Shown one piece after another: positions 1-7,100 of a DNA stretch of 13,834 bases. This DNA is from CAYQQJ01 sp964515945. Its GTDB lineage: Bacteria; Pseudomonadota; Gammaproteobacteria; Pseudomonadales; Cellvibrionaceae. The position numbers and the translations under genes are program-made. The stretch spans positions 1 to 13,834 of the forward strand of contig CAZEWY010000085.1 in assembly GCA_964515945.1 (NCBI GenBank). The letters run 5' to 3'. Within the stretch, counting starts at the first letter, position 1; every line of letters begins with the position of its first letter. The notes below the pieces were generated by a model that did not search any database, was not told the DNA's origin, and was given only the letters and a program-made list of their open reading frames with translations.

Positions 1-46
1 CCAACGCATAGACGCACTGGGAGATGAATTCCGGAGCCGATACTAG
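1..46 (+). CDS. C-terminal end of upstream gene, probably MshL secretin (partial)
   Basis: One frame is open from the window edge and ends at TAG 44-46. It encodes the tail QRIDALGDEFRSRY. In known msh loci the gene directly upstream of mshM is mshL, the outer-membrane secretin, and a short charged helical tail fits the end of such a protein. Only 14 residues are visible, so the assignment rests almost wholly on gene order. The tail ends 24 bases before mshM, consistent with co-transcription. Confidence 0.45.
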   Translation, partial: QRIDALGDEFRSRY

Positions 47-70
47 AATGCAAGGGCCGGTGGCAAGATC

Positions 71-1015
71 ATGTATCTGAACCATTTTCAGTTTCGAGAG
101 AAGCCGTTTTCGCTGACGCCGGATACGCTGTTCTTCATGAATGAACAGAGTCACCGGGGGGCGCTCAACACGCTGCTGGTTTCTCTCAAATACTGTGAAG
201 GTTTTATCAAGATCGTCGGTGAAGTGGGTACGGGGAAGACTCTGCTGTGCCGCATCCTGTTGGGCTATCTGAGCAAAAGCAAAAACTTCGTCACTGCCTA
301 TATCCCCAATCCATATCTGACGCCAGATGAACTCAAGGCCTTTGTGGCCCAGGAAATCGGTGCGGATTATGACGCCGATATGCCCGCCCATCAGTTGATG
401 TCATCCATCTATCGTCGCCTGATGCAACTCGCCCGGTCGCGCCAGCAGGTGGTTCTGGTGGTCGATGAAGCCCAGGCCATGCCGCGTGAAACCATAGAAG
501 CCCTGCGCCTGCTGACCAATCTGGAGACCCAGAAGCGCAAGTTGCTTCAAGTGGTTATTTTCGGGCAGCCGGAACTGGATGTCCTGCTGGATCGGCCCGA
601 CCTGCGTCAGCTCAAGCAGCGCATTGTCTTTGCCGAAAGGCTCAAGCCATTTTCCTATTCCGGCGTCCGCGACTATCTGTACCACCGGTTGCGCGCCGCG
701 GGTAATAACAATGGCCAGCTATTCACGGTTCCCGCCGTATGGCTTTTGGCCAGAGGATCCGGCGGTATTCCTCGCCTGATCAACATACTGGCTCACAAGG
801 CACTGATGGTGGCATACGGACGTGGCAATGCGCGCGTGGGTATCGGCCATATGGCCCGGGCTATCGCTGACACTCAGGAAAGCCATTGGCTGGGCAAGCT
901 GTCCCGCCCTCCGGTGATCTGGTCGGCGGCAGCGCTGCTCCTGGTCGGCCTGGGTATGGGGCTCGGCATAGGTATCGACTATCTCGGCAATCTATTGGGG
1001 GCCATACCGCGATGA
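71..1015 (+). CDS. mshM: MshM, ExeA-like AAA+ ATPase of MSHA pilus biogenesis
   Basis: This is a 314-residue ATPase of the ExeA/GspA-like family that accompanies MSHA pilus assembly. The start YLNHFQFREKPFSLTPD is typical of the family. Walker A (GEVGTGKT) lies at residues 50-57, Walker B (VVLVVDEAQ) at about 127-135, a sensor-1-like strand with FGQPELD at 164-170, and a sensor-2 motif (GGIPRLIN) at 231-238. A single hydrophobic helix at about 283-302 is a likely membrane anchor, putting the ATPase in the cytoplasm. The ATG at 71 follows GGTGG at 59-63. By analogy with ExeA it may help secretin or peptidoglycan-spanning assembly; that role is inferred. Its stop overlaps the mshN start by four bases (ATGA), so the two are probably translationally coupled. 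Confidence 0.93.
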   Translation: MYLNHFQFREKPFSLTPDTLFFMNEQSHRGALNTLLVSLKYCEGFIKIVGEVGTGKTLLCRILLGYLSKSKNFVTAYIPNPYLTPDELKAFVAQEIGADYDADMPAHQLMSSIYRRLMQLARSRQQVVLVVDEAQAMPRETIEALRLLTNLETQKRKLLQVVIFGQPELDVLLDRPDLRQLKQRIVFAERLKPFSYSGVRDYLYHRLRAAGNNNGQLFTVPAVWLLARGSGGIPRLINILAHKALMVAYGRGNARVGIGHMARAIADTQESHWLGKLSRPPVIWSAAALLLVGLGMGLGIGIDYLGNLLGAIPR

Positions 1016-2463
1016 GTCTGGTCAATGACATGCTGGTTGACCTGGATGCGCGCAAAAGCGGCGCCGAGCCGGAACCACAGCCAGGACTGACACCCGCGCG
1101 ACGGGAATCGCCCCGTTTGTGGGTGAAAGCGCTGCTGGGCGTGGCGGCTGTTGTGCTCGTGATTCTTTCGGCAACCGCCTATCGCTACCTGGCGGAGCGC
1201 CATTCAATGCCGGTTGACACCGCCATGGCGACATCGGTGGAGGCTATGGACACCAGCGCCGAGTCTGCCATGGTCGTCTCATCTGGTGAACCAGCGACGG
1301 TGGCACTTGCACAAGCGGACCCCGTCGAGGATCCCCTGGCGGTGCCCACTCAGGCAGCAGCATCTTTTTCAAGGCGGGAGCAGCCCTTAGCCGATGCCGA
1401 AACCATCTCTGGTCCAGATTCCGCCCGAGTTGCTGAGGAACCAGAAACGGAACCAGAATCGGAGTCAGCCGCAGTGCAGGAATTGCTGGCGGCGGCCGAT
1501 AAGGCCCTGGCCGACAACCGCCTTACGCGACCACCGGTTACCAATGCCTATGGACTCTACCGTCACGTATTACTGCTTGAGTCAGACAATCGGGCTGCCC
1601 GGGAGGGTATAAAGCGCATCCAGCAGCGTTACGTTGAGCTGATTGAAGACGCCCTGGCTCAGGAGCAAACGGACAGCGCCTGGCAATACTGGCGGCGCGC
1701 CGAGTTCGTCGGCATGCCGGAAGTGCGGCTGCAAGCCCTGGCGGCGAAGATTGAACGCGCCGGCGCGGAGCCGTCAGTGAGTTTGGCTAATAACGTGCCT
1801 TCATCCAAAAGCCAACCGTCCGTTACCAAACCGGCAAAAGAAGATGTGGCCGGCCAGACAGGCACGGCTGAAGCAACTCGCGGCACCATCGAGCTTTCCT
1901 GGCGCAGCCGGGAAGCGGCGAGCCTCGCACGGGCCGGTCTGCTCCTGCAGGGTGGAGATAGAGCACGGGCCATAGGGGAGCTGGAAGCGCTGATTGCGGA
2001 TTATCCGCAAGCGGAATCCGCCGCCCTCATGCTGTTTGATTTGTACTTGCAAACCGGCAACACTCAGAATGCACTGGCCCTGCAAGCCGTGGCTCAGACA
2101 CTACCCCTGCGTCACTATTATCAGGCGCGCTTGCTGGCCCGGGCCGACCAGAATAACGAGGCACTGACCATCCTCGAACAGGTCAGCCCCAGCGGCGCGG
2201 TGAAACAACCCTATCTCGCGCTCCAGGCGGGCCTGTATCAGCGCAACGCGCAGTACCAGCGCGCAGCGGACCTCTACCAGCAGTTGGTGGGAATGGACAG
2301 CCGTCAGCCGACCTACTGGCTGGGACTGGGGGTGGCAGCGGAAGCCCTGGGGCAGCGAACCAAGGCATTGCAGGCATTCATGGCGGCCGATCAGCTCGCT
2401 CCGGCGGATCCCGCCGTGGACCAATATATCGAGCGCCGCATTCAGGTGCTGTCGAACCCATGA
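1012..2463 (+). CDS. mshN: MshN, single-pass TPR protein of MSHA pilus biogenesis
   Basis: The protein has 483 residues from ATG 1012. I prefer this start to an in-frame ATG at 886 because MSLVNDMLVDLDARKSG is the conserved MshN-type N-terminus, because 886 lies deep inside mshM, and because 1012 gives the ATGA overlap with the mshM stop. A short cytoplasmic N-terminus precedes a transmembrane helix at about 36-57. A long Ala/Glu/Pro-rich, probably disordered periplasmic linker follows (about 60-165). The C-terminal half is helical, with tetratricopeptide-like repeats over about 300-475 (for example the segment with LALQAGLYQRNAQYQRAADL). Such TPR modules usually form a periplasmic scaffold. 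The partner is not shown by sequence; the secretin MshL or the inner-membrane MshI/J/K complex are reasonable candidates. Confidence 0.88.
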   Translation: MSLVNDMLVDLDARKSGAEPEPQPGLTPARRESPRLWVKALLGVAAVVLVILSATAYRYLAERHSMPVDTAMATSVEAMDTSAESAMVVSSGEPATVALAQADPVEDPLAVPTQAAASFSRREQPLADAETISGPDSARVAEEPETEPESESAAVQELLAAADKALADNRLTRPPVTNAYGLYRHVLLLESDNRAAREGIKRIQQRYVELIEDALAQEQTDSAWQYWRRAEFVGMPEVRLQALAAKIERAGAEPSVSLANNVPSSKSQPSVTKPAKEDVAGQTGTAEATRGTIELSWRSREAASLARAGLLLQGGDRARAIGELEALIADYPQAESAALMLFDLYLQTGNTQNALALQAVAQTLPLRHYYQARLLARADQNNEALTILEQVSPSGAVKQPYLALQAGLYQRNAQYQRAADLYQQLVGMDSRQPTYWLGLGVAAEALGQRTKALQAFMAADQLAPADPAVDQYIERRIQVLSNP

Positions 2464-2508
2464 ATCCACAAGAGCGACAACCGAATTAGTGTGAACAGGC
2501 CCTAGTAT

Positions 2509-2522
2509 AAGAGAGACCGATT
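2509..2522 (+). promoter_or_regulatory. Ribosome binding site that decides the TTG start of mshE
   Basis: GAGAGA at 2511-2516 stands six bases before TTG 2523. An in-frame TAA at 2508-2510 closes the frame just upstream, and no ATG or GTG lies between it and the conserved RIGDLL motif. TTG is therefore the only reasonable initiation codon for mshE. Confidence 0.6.
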
Positions 2523-4265
2523 TTGACTAACTCACCGGCACAAGAGCGCGTACGCATAGGTGATCTGCTGATCGCGCGGCAGGTTATTACCGATGAGCAA
2601 CTGGCGCAGGCTCTGGCCGCCCAGAAGCGAACCGGCCGCAAGTTGGGTAACCAACTGGTGGACATGGGCTACGTGGAAGAAAACACGCTTCTGCAACTGC
2701 TGTCCAAGCAGCTCAATATTCCCTTTGTGGAACTGAAACACTTCCGTTTCGACAAGGCCCTGGTACAGACACTGCCGGAAACCCTGGCGCGGCGTTACCG
2801 CGTCATGATCCTGCGCGAAGACACCGACGGCGTTCTGTTGGGCATGTCCGATCCAACGGATCTTTTCTGCCTGGACGAGTTGAGGAAGGTCATCCATCGA
2901 CCGTTGAAACCGGCGGCCGTGCGCGAATCCGAGCTGCTGGATATCATTGACATGGCCTACAGCAAGGCCGAGGAAATCGCCTCACTGGCGGAACAGTTGC
3001 ACGAAGAATTGGCGGGTGATGCTGTTGATCTGGCCGAAATCGTCACAGACGCCACCGACAGCGATGCGCCGGTCGTCAAACTGCTGCAGAAGATCTTCGA
3101 GGAGGCCATAGGGACCCGCGCGTCGGATATCCATATTGAGCCCGATGAAAATGTACTGCGCATTCGTCAGCGTATCGACGGCGTGCTGGTGGAACAGGTC
3201 ATGAATGAAAAGCGCGTCGCCAATGCTCTGGTGGTGCGCCTGAAGCTGATGTCCAACCTCGATATTTCCGAGCGCCGCATGCCCCAGGACGGGCGCTTCA
3301 ATCTGAAAGTCAGCGGTCACAATATCGATGTGCGTCTCTCCACCATGCCGGTGCAATTTGGTGAATCGGTGGTTATGCGTCTGTTGGACCACACCGGGGG
3401 CGTTCAGCCGCTGGAAAAGGCCGGTATGGCCGAGCACCAGATCAAGCGCTTCCGCACCCTGATCAACCGCCCCCACGGGTTAGTGTTGGTCACCGGTCCC
3501 ACCGGTAGCGGTAAAACCACGACGCTATACGGCGCTCTGACGGAACTCAATACTCCTGAGAAAAAGATCATCACTGTCGAGGATCCGGTGGAATATCGGC
3601 TACCGCGTATCAGCCAGGTACAGGTCCACGACCGTATCGGTCTCGACTTTGGATCCGTACTGCGCGCCAGCTTGCGTCAGGATCCGGATATATTGCTGGT
3701 GGGGGAAATCCGCGACAAGGATTCCGCCGAAATTGCTCTGCGCGCCGCCATGACCGGCCATATGGTTCTGTCAACACTGCACACCAATGATGCCGTGACC
3801 TCGGCTCTGCGCCTGATTGACATGGGCGCCGACCCGTACCTGGTGGCGTCCAGCCTCAAGGTTGTTGTTGCCCAACGCCTGATTCGACGGGTCTGCGACA
3901 GCTGCGCCGAGCACTACAGCCCAACGGATTCGGAGCAGGTCGTGCTCAGTAACGCACTTGGCGGCAGTTCCTGGGACAGCACCCATCTGCGCAAGGGTGC
4001 CGGCTGCCCCCACTGCTTCAACACCGGCTATCGCGGCCGCGTTGGCGTATTTGAACTGCTGGAAATCAATGCGAATATGTCCAATGCCCTGCGCGACAAT
4101 GACGTACGCGCCTTTAACGACGCTGCTCACGCGCACCCGCACTATCGCCCCCTGAGCGCCGCCGCCCTGGATTTTGCCCTGGACGGCATTACCACCCTTG
4201 AGGAGGTCCTGCGTGTGTCCGCCCAGGTGGAAGACGAAAGCCTCGCGGAAGTGGGGGAAGGGTGA
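2523..4265 (+). CDS. mshE: MshE, pilus extension ATPase with c-di-GMP-binding MshEN domain
   Basis: This is a 580-residue GspE/PilB-family secretion ATPase that powers pilus polymerisation at the inner membrane. The N-terminus carries the two tandem 24-residue MshEN motifs known to bind c-di-GMP. The first is at residues 11-34 (R-I-G...L27...L31...Q34) and the second at 40-63 (K-L-G...G49...L56...L60...Q63), with the standard five-residue spacer. Motif 1 has Gln20 where the consensus has Gly. The ATPase core has Walker A GPTGSGKT at 325-332, the Asp box TVEDPVEYRL at 351-360, Walker B DILLVGEIRD at 389-398 and the His box around TGHMVLSTLH at 411-420. A CxxC pair (458/461) and a second one (495/498) form the zinc site. 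All catalytic elements look intact. It starts at TTG, 59 bases after mshN. Confidence 0.96.
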   Translation: MTNSPAQERVRIGDLLIARQVITDEQLAQALAAQKRTGRKLGNQLVDMGYVEENTLLQLLSKQLNIPFVELKHFRFDKALVQTLPETLARRYRVMILREDTDGVLLGMSDPTDLFCLDELRKVIHRPLKPAAVRESELLDIIDMAYSKAEEIASLAEQLHEELAGDAVDLAEIVTDATDSDAPVVKLLQKIFEEAIGTRASDIHIEPDENVLRIRQRIDGVLVEQVMNEKRVANALVVRLKLMSNLDISERRMPQDGRFNLKVSGHNIDVRLSTMPVQFGESVVMRLLDHTGGVQPLEKAGMAEHQIKRFRTLINRPHGLVLVTGPTGSGKTTTLYGALTELNTPEKKIITVEDPVEYRLPRISQVQVHDRIGLDFGSVLRASLRQDPDILLVGEIRDKDSAEIALRAAMTGHMVLSTLHTNDAVTSALRLIDMGADPYLVASSLKVVVAQRLIRRVCDSCAEHYSPTDSEQVVLSNALGGSSWDSTHLRKGAGCPHCFNTGYRGRVGVFELLEINANMSNALRDNDVRAFNDAAHAHPHYRPLSAAALDFALDGITTLEEVLRVSAQVEDESLAEVGEG

Positions 4266-4333
4266 TGATTGGAGCCGCAAGCCGCCCGGTGATGACTGCG
4301 CTTCTGTTGGCAGGGGATCGATTTTCTTTGACC

Positions 4334-4375
4334 TTACCGCTCACCGCTTACTGCTTACTGCTCACCGCTTACCAT
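4334..4375 (+). repeat. Degenerate 7-bp tandem repeat between mshE and mshG
   Basis: Six head-to-tail heptamers fit T(T/C)AC(C/T)GC: TTACCGC at 4334, TCACCGC at 4341, TTACTGC at 4348, TTACTGC at 4355, TCACCGC at 4362, and a decayed TTACCAT at 4369. The array sits in the 138-base gap between mshE and mshG and belongs to no plausible gene. It separates two genes that are usually close together. Role unknown; it may be a simple intergenic repeat family scattered in the genome. Confidence 0.8.
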
Positions 4376-4403
4376 TTTCAGCTTATAGCCGGCCGGAGGC
4401 CTT

Positions 4404-5624
4404 ATGCCCCAGTTTAAGTTCAAGGGGCGTTCTCCCCAGGGGCTGGCGGTTGACGGGCTGCGTGAAGCCGCTTCGGCCGATGCGCTGGCGAACCAACTGA
4501 TTGGCGGGGGCATCACGCCCATCAGTATTCAGGAGGTGAGTGCCAGCCAGGACATCATGCGGCAGCTCGGCAAGGCGCTGGGTGCGGAAAAGGTCAAGCG
4601 GGTCGATCTGATCATGTTCTGCCGACAAATGTATACCATTACCAGATCCGGAATTCCCCTGGTTCGTGGCATCCGGGGGCTTGCGGCCAGTATGCGCCAC
4701 CAGGGCTTTCGCGAAATTCTCAACGATGTCGCCGATCGCCTGGAAAGCGGCGTCAATCTTTCCCAAGCCATGCGTCACCACCCGGCGGTATTCAATAATC
4801 TGTTTATCAGCATGATCGCCGTGGGTGAAACCAGCGGCAAACTGGATGAGGTTTTCCAGCAACTGGGTTTTTACCTGGAGCGGGATGAGGAGACGCGCAA
4901 GCGCATCAAGTCCGCCTTGCGCTATCCCAGTTTTGTATTGGTCGCTCTCGCTGTTGCCCTGGCGATTGTCAATATCGTCGTCATTCCGCAATTTGCACAG
5001 ATGTTCGACAAATTCGGCGCGGAGTTGCCGCTTCTGACCCGAGTGCTGGTAGGCACATCCAATCTTTTCGTTAACCACGGCTGGCTAATATTGGCGGCCA
5101 CCATGGCCGCGGTCGCGGGCACCGTTTACTACCTGAGGACGCCCCAGGGCGCACTTCGATGGGGCCATTTAAAGCTGCGATTGCCGATTTTCGGAGCCAT
5201 CATCGACCGTGCCTCCATGGCGCGCTATGCGCGCAGTTTCAGCCTGATGCTGCGCGCAGGGGTCCCGATCAACCAGGTGCTGAACCTCTGTGCCCGAGCC
5301 ATCGACAACCCCTATCTGTCGGAAAAAATCGACAACATCCGCCGGGGCGTCGAGCGCGGCGAAGGCCTCCTGCGCACCCATATGCAGGCGCAAATGTTTA
5401 GTCCCCTGGTACTGCAAATGGTGGCCGTGGGCGAGGAGAGCGGTCGCGTGGAAGAACTGCTGACGGATGTGGCGGAATTTTACGAGCGGGAAGTGGATTA
5501 CGATCTGAAAAAGCTGGGTGATCGTATAGAACCCATTCTTATTGTGATCATGGCGGTGTTTGTGGGAATTCTGGCGTTGGGAATCATGTTGCCCATGTGG
5601 AGCATGATGGAGATTCAACGCTGA
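4404..5624 (+). CDS. mshG: MshG, GspF/PilC-family inner-membrane platform protein
   Basis: The protein has 406 residues and serves as the platform on which the MshE motor acts to insert pilin subunits. The layout is the usual one for the family: a small N-terminal region, then two T2SSF domains at about 68-195 and 272-397. Each carries the family signature, GETSGKL at 141-147 and GEESGRV at 343-349. Hydrophobic helices lie at about 176-196, 226-244 and 376-400. The ATG at 4404 follows GGAGG at 4395-4399, a strong but slightly close ribosome site. That site falls in a small inverted repeat (GGCC at 4391-4394 and 4398-4401). The stop codon overlaps the start of the next gene by one base (TGATG). 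Confidence 0.95.
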   Translation: MPQFKFKGRSPQGLAVDGLREAASADALANQLIGGGITPISIQEVSASQDIMRQLGKALGAEKVKRVDLIMFCRQMYTITRSGIPLVRGIRGLAASMRHQGFREILNDVADRLESGVNLSQAMRHHPAVFNNLFISMIAVGETSGKLDEVFQQLGFYLERDEETRKRIKSALRYPSFVLVALAVALAIVNIVVIPQFAQMFDKFGAELPLLTRVLVGTSNLFVNHGWLILAATMAAVAGTVYYLRTPQGALRWGHLKLRLPIFGAIIDRASMARYARSFSLMLRAGVPINQVLNLCARAIDNPYLSEKIDNIRRGVERGEGLLRTHMQAQMFSPLVLQMVAVGEESGRVEELLTDVAEFYEREVDYDLKKLGDRIEPILIVIMAVFVGILALGIMLPMWSMMEIQR

Positions 5625-6235
5625 TGTTGCCTACCCTGAAGATGCGGCGGCAAAAGGGCTTCACGCTGCTTGAACTGATTGTTGTCATTGTCGTCATCGG
5701 TCTTGTCTCAGCGTACGGCATCAAGTACTTCATCATTGCCATGGACAGGGCTCGCGCTACCGGCGTGGAAATGCTGGCCTGGCGTTTCGCGCAGTCGGTG
5801 TCGGTTTTGCGGGCCTGGAGCAGAATTCCACAGGGCGTTGATGTCGCGCAGCGGGGGGTCGATTCCCGGGGGGTGCATTGGATAGCCGTGGACGGTGTGA
5901 CTGTTTACCTGAATGAGAGGCTCTGGCCGGCCACTCTGGATCCACAGAGGTCTCCGGCCATCGGTCAGCAAACCGCACACGATTGCGAGCAGTTACTGGA
6001 TGCCTTGTTCGAGGAACCGATCAGCTACCTGGCTTCTGCTCAGGATGGCAATGATTACCGGGTTTTCTCCATAGACGGCCGGGTGTGCCGCTATCAGTTG
6101 GTGCAGCACAGAGAGGAACCCTGGTTCTTTGACTACAATTTGGAAACAGGGAAGATCAGTGTGTCTGTGCCCAGACTCACTATTGGGCAGGGTTTGGAAT
6201 TGATACCCAACGCCAAGGATGCGGGCGCAATTTAG
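5624..6235 (+). CDS. Minor prepilin in the mshF/mshB position
   Basis: The protein has 203 residues and a class III (type IV prepilin) leader. The peptidase site is between Gly12 and Phe13 (RRQKG|FTLLEL), Glu17 is the conserved Glu5 of the mature protein, and a hydrophobic helix covers about 13-38. The rest is a globular periplasmic domain with Cys121 and Cys155, a likely disulphide, ending near FFDYNLETGKISV. I chose ATG 5624 because it overlaps the mshG stop by one base and follows GGAGA at 5609-5613; ATG 5642 is an alternative that would give a shorter leader. In Vibrio the genes after mshG are mshF and mshB. This protein holds that slot but does not closely resemble MshA outside the N-terminus, so I give no symbol. 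It is probably a minor pilin of the MSHA fibre. Confidence 0.85.
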   Translation: MLPTLKMRRQKGFTLLELIVVIVVIGLVSAYGIKYFIIAMDRARATGVEMLAWRFAQSVSVLRAWSRIPQGVDVAQRGVDSRGVHWIAVDGVTVYLNERLWPATLDPQRSPAIGQQTAHDCEQLLDALFEEPISYLASAQDGNDYRVFSIDGRVCRYQLVQHREEPWFFDYNLETGKISVSVPRLTIGQGLELIPNAKDAGAI

Positions 6236-6303
6236 GCCAAGGGCACGGAAGAAAAGGCAATTTCTGCGAGAGAAACAGATGAACAAAATAACAGGAGTAG
6301 GCA

Positions 6304-6903
6304 ATGGCTGGAATAACAGTGTGGACATCAATATTGACGGATGCAGCCGTGGTACTTTTTTTTCTTGTCGGCCTGGTGGCAGCGGCAATCGGCTTGATGC
6401 TGCTGCTGAGCCCCGAGGCTTTTGAACGTGTGAACAAAGCCGCGAGCCGCCGATTTTCAGCGCGGCAAGCAATGAAACCATTGGAACAGCCCCGTTACCA
6501 TGAACCCTTCTTCTATCGGCACCACGGCTGGACCGGCGGATTGATTCTGGCGGGTGCTCTGTTCTTTTTACTGAGCCTGTTATTTCGCTTTACGCCCGAA
6601 ATGGCCGCCGCGGCCTTGCCTGGCGTGGACTGGATCTGGATTGCCGTCATATGGATTCTGATTACCGGTAATGTCTTTGCCGTGGCGGTGGCTCTGGTGA
6701 TTCTGCTGCGACCCAGTGCCCTCAAGCCATTGGAAGCGGCGGCCAATCGCTGGATTTCCCTGCGCCGGGCCAGCCGCCCGCTGGATCGAACCCATGAGGG
6801 GCCAGACCGTCTGGTCCATAGCTATCCGCGGGCCAGCGGGCTGGTATTGGTGCTGGCGGGGCTCTTTCTGATGGTGACTTTCGGCCTGCTGATCTTCAAC
6901 TGA
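6304..6903 (+). CDS. Unrecognised four-helix membrane protein with internal duplication
   Basis: I do not recognise this 199-residue protein. It has four hydrophobic segments at about 13-35, 76-95, 109-135 and 177-198. It is built from two copies of one unit that align without gaps at an offset of exactly 100 residues. Matches include Pro37/137, Ala46-Ala47/146-147, Arg49/149, Ser52/152, Arg54/154, Pro59-Leu60/159-160 and Gly79-Leu80/179-180. Each unit is a membrane helix, a basic amphipathic stretch, then a second helix. A good ribosome site (AGGAG 6293-6297, six-base spacing) supports ATG 6304. Codons 18-20 contain a run of eight T (6356-6363). It lies between a minor prepilin and mshA in the same direction, so a role in MSHA assembly is possible but only inferred from position. 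Confidence 0.85.
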   Translation: MAGITVWTSILTDAAVVLFFLVGLVAAAIGLMLLLSPEAFERVNKAASRRFSARQAMKPLEQPRYHEPFFYRHHGWTGGLILAGALFFLLSLLFRFTPEMAAAALPGVDWIWIAVIWILITGNVFAVAVALVILLRPSALKPLEAAANRWISLRRASRPLDRTHEGPDRLVHSYPRASGLVLVLAGLFLMVTFGLLIFN

Positions 6904-6942
6904 GTTTACCTGTACAGTTTGTCGCCATCCGTCGTCAAACTG

Positions 6943-6951
6943 TGCTACATT
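6943..6951 (+). promoter_or_regulatory. Possible extended -10 promoter element for mshA
   Basis: TGCTACATT reads as an extended -10 element (TGn followed by TACATT). No good -35 hexamer stands 16-18 bases upstream. The position suits a separate promoter for the structural genes, as described for the two-operon msh locus of Vibrio cholerae, and would give a 5' untranslated region of roughly 140 bases. The motif match is weak on its own. Confidence 0.25.
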
Positions 6952-7024
6952 TCACATTAACGGACAGTCGGTTTGCAACTCAGCATTTTGTTTGGTAATG
7001 GATGCCGCCGACAATAACACCGAA

Positions 7025-7051
7025 ACCGGCAAGGCTGCGGCCACCGCCGGT
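7025..7051 (+). other. Hairpin in the mshA upstream region
   Basis: A perfect outer stem ACCGGC (7025-7030) / GCCGGT (7046-7051) encloses an inner stem GGC (7033-7035) / GCC (7040-7042) closed by a TGCG loop. No T run follows, so it does not look like an intrinsic terminator. In the mshA leader RNA it could act as a stabilising or regulatory structure. Confidence 0.45.
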
Positions 7052-7073
7052 GACGGTAAATTAAAAATGACAA

Positions 7074-7100
7074 CCGGTTGCGACCGGAGGAGTGATTACA
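7074..7100 (+). promoter_or_regulatory. mshA ribosome binding site, partly inside a small hairpin
   Basis: GGAGGA at 7086-7091 is a near-perfect Shine-Dalgarno sequence with a nine-base gap to TTG 7101, which decides the mshA start. A GTG at 7092 would be only one base from it. Inverted repeats CCGGT (7074-7078) and ACCGG (7083-7087) around a TGCG loop would pair the first two G of the site, so folding could reduce mshA translation. Confidence 0.55.

Noticed and set aside
2464..2522. Promoter for mshE around TAGTATAA (2503-2510)
   Set aside because: No -35 element is seen at a suitable distance, and the 59-base gap is short enough for read-through from mshN.
6279..6425. Alternative start at ATG 6279 (MNKITGVGNGW) before the membrane protein
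   Set aside because: It is in a different frame from the 6304 gene, ends quickly and has no good ribosome site. It overlaps the clear AGGAG site used by ATG 6304.
6962..6977. Possible sigma-54 promoter (GG...TTTGCA) before mshA
   Set aside because: The spacing between GG and GC is 11 bases instead of 10, and the -24 element otherwise fits poorly.
7025..7051. Intrinsic terminator after the 6304 gene
   Set aside because: The hairpin is GC-rich but no T run follows; the next bases are GACGGTAAATT.
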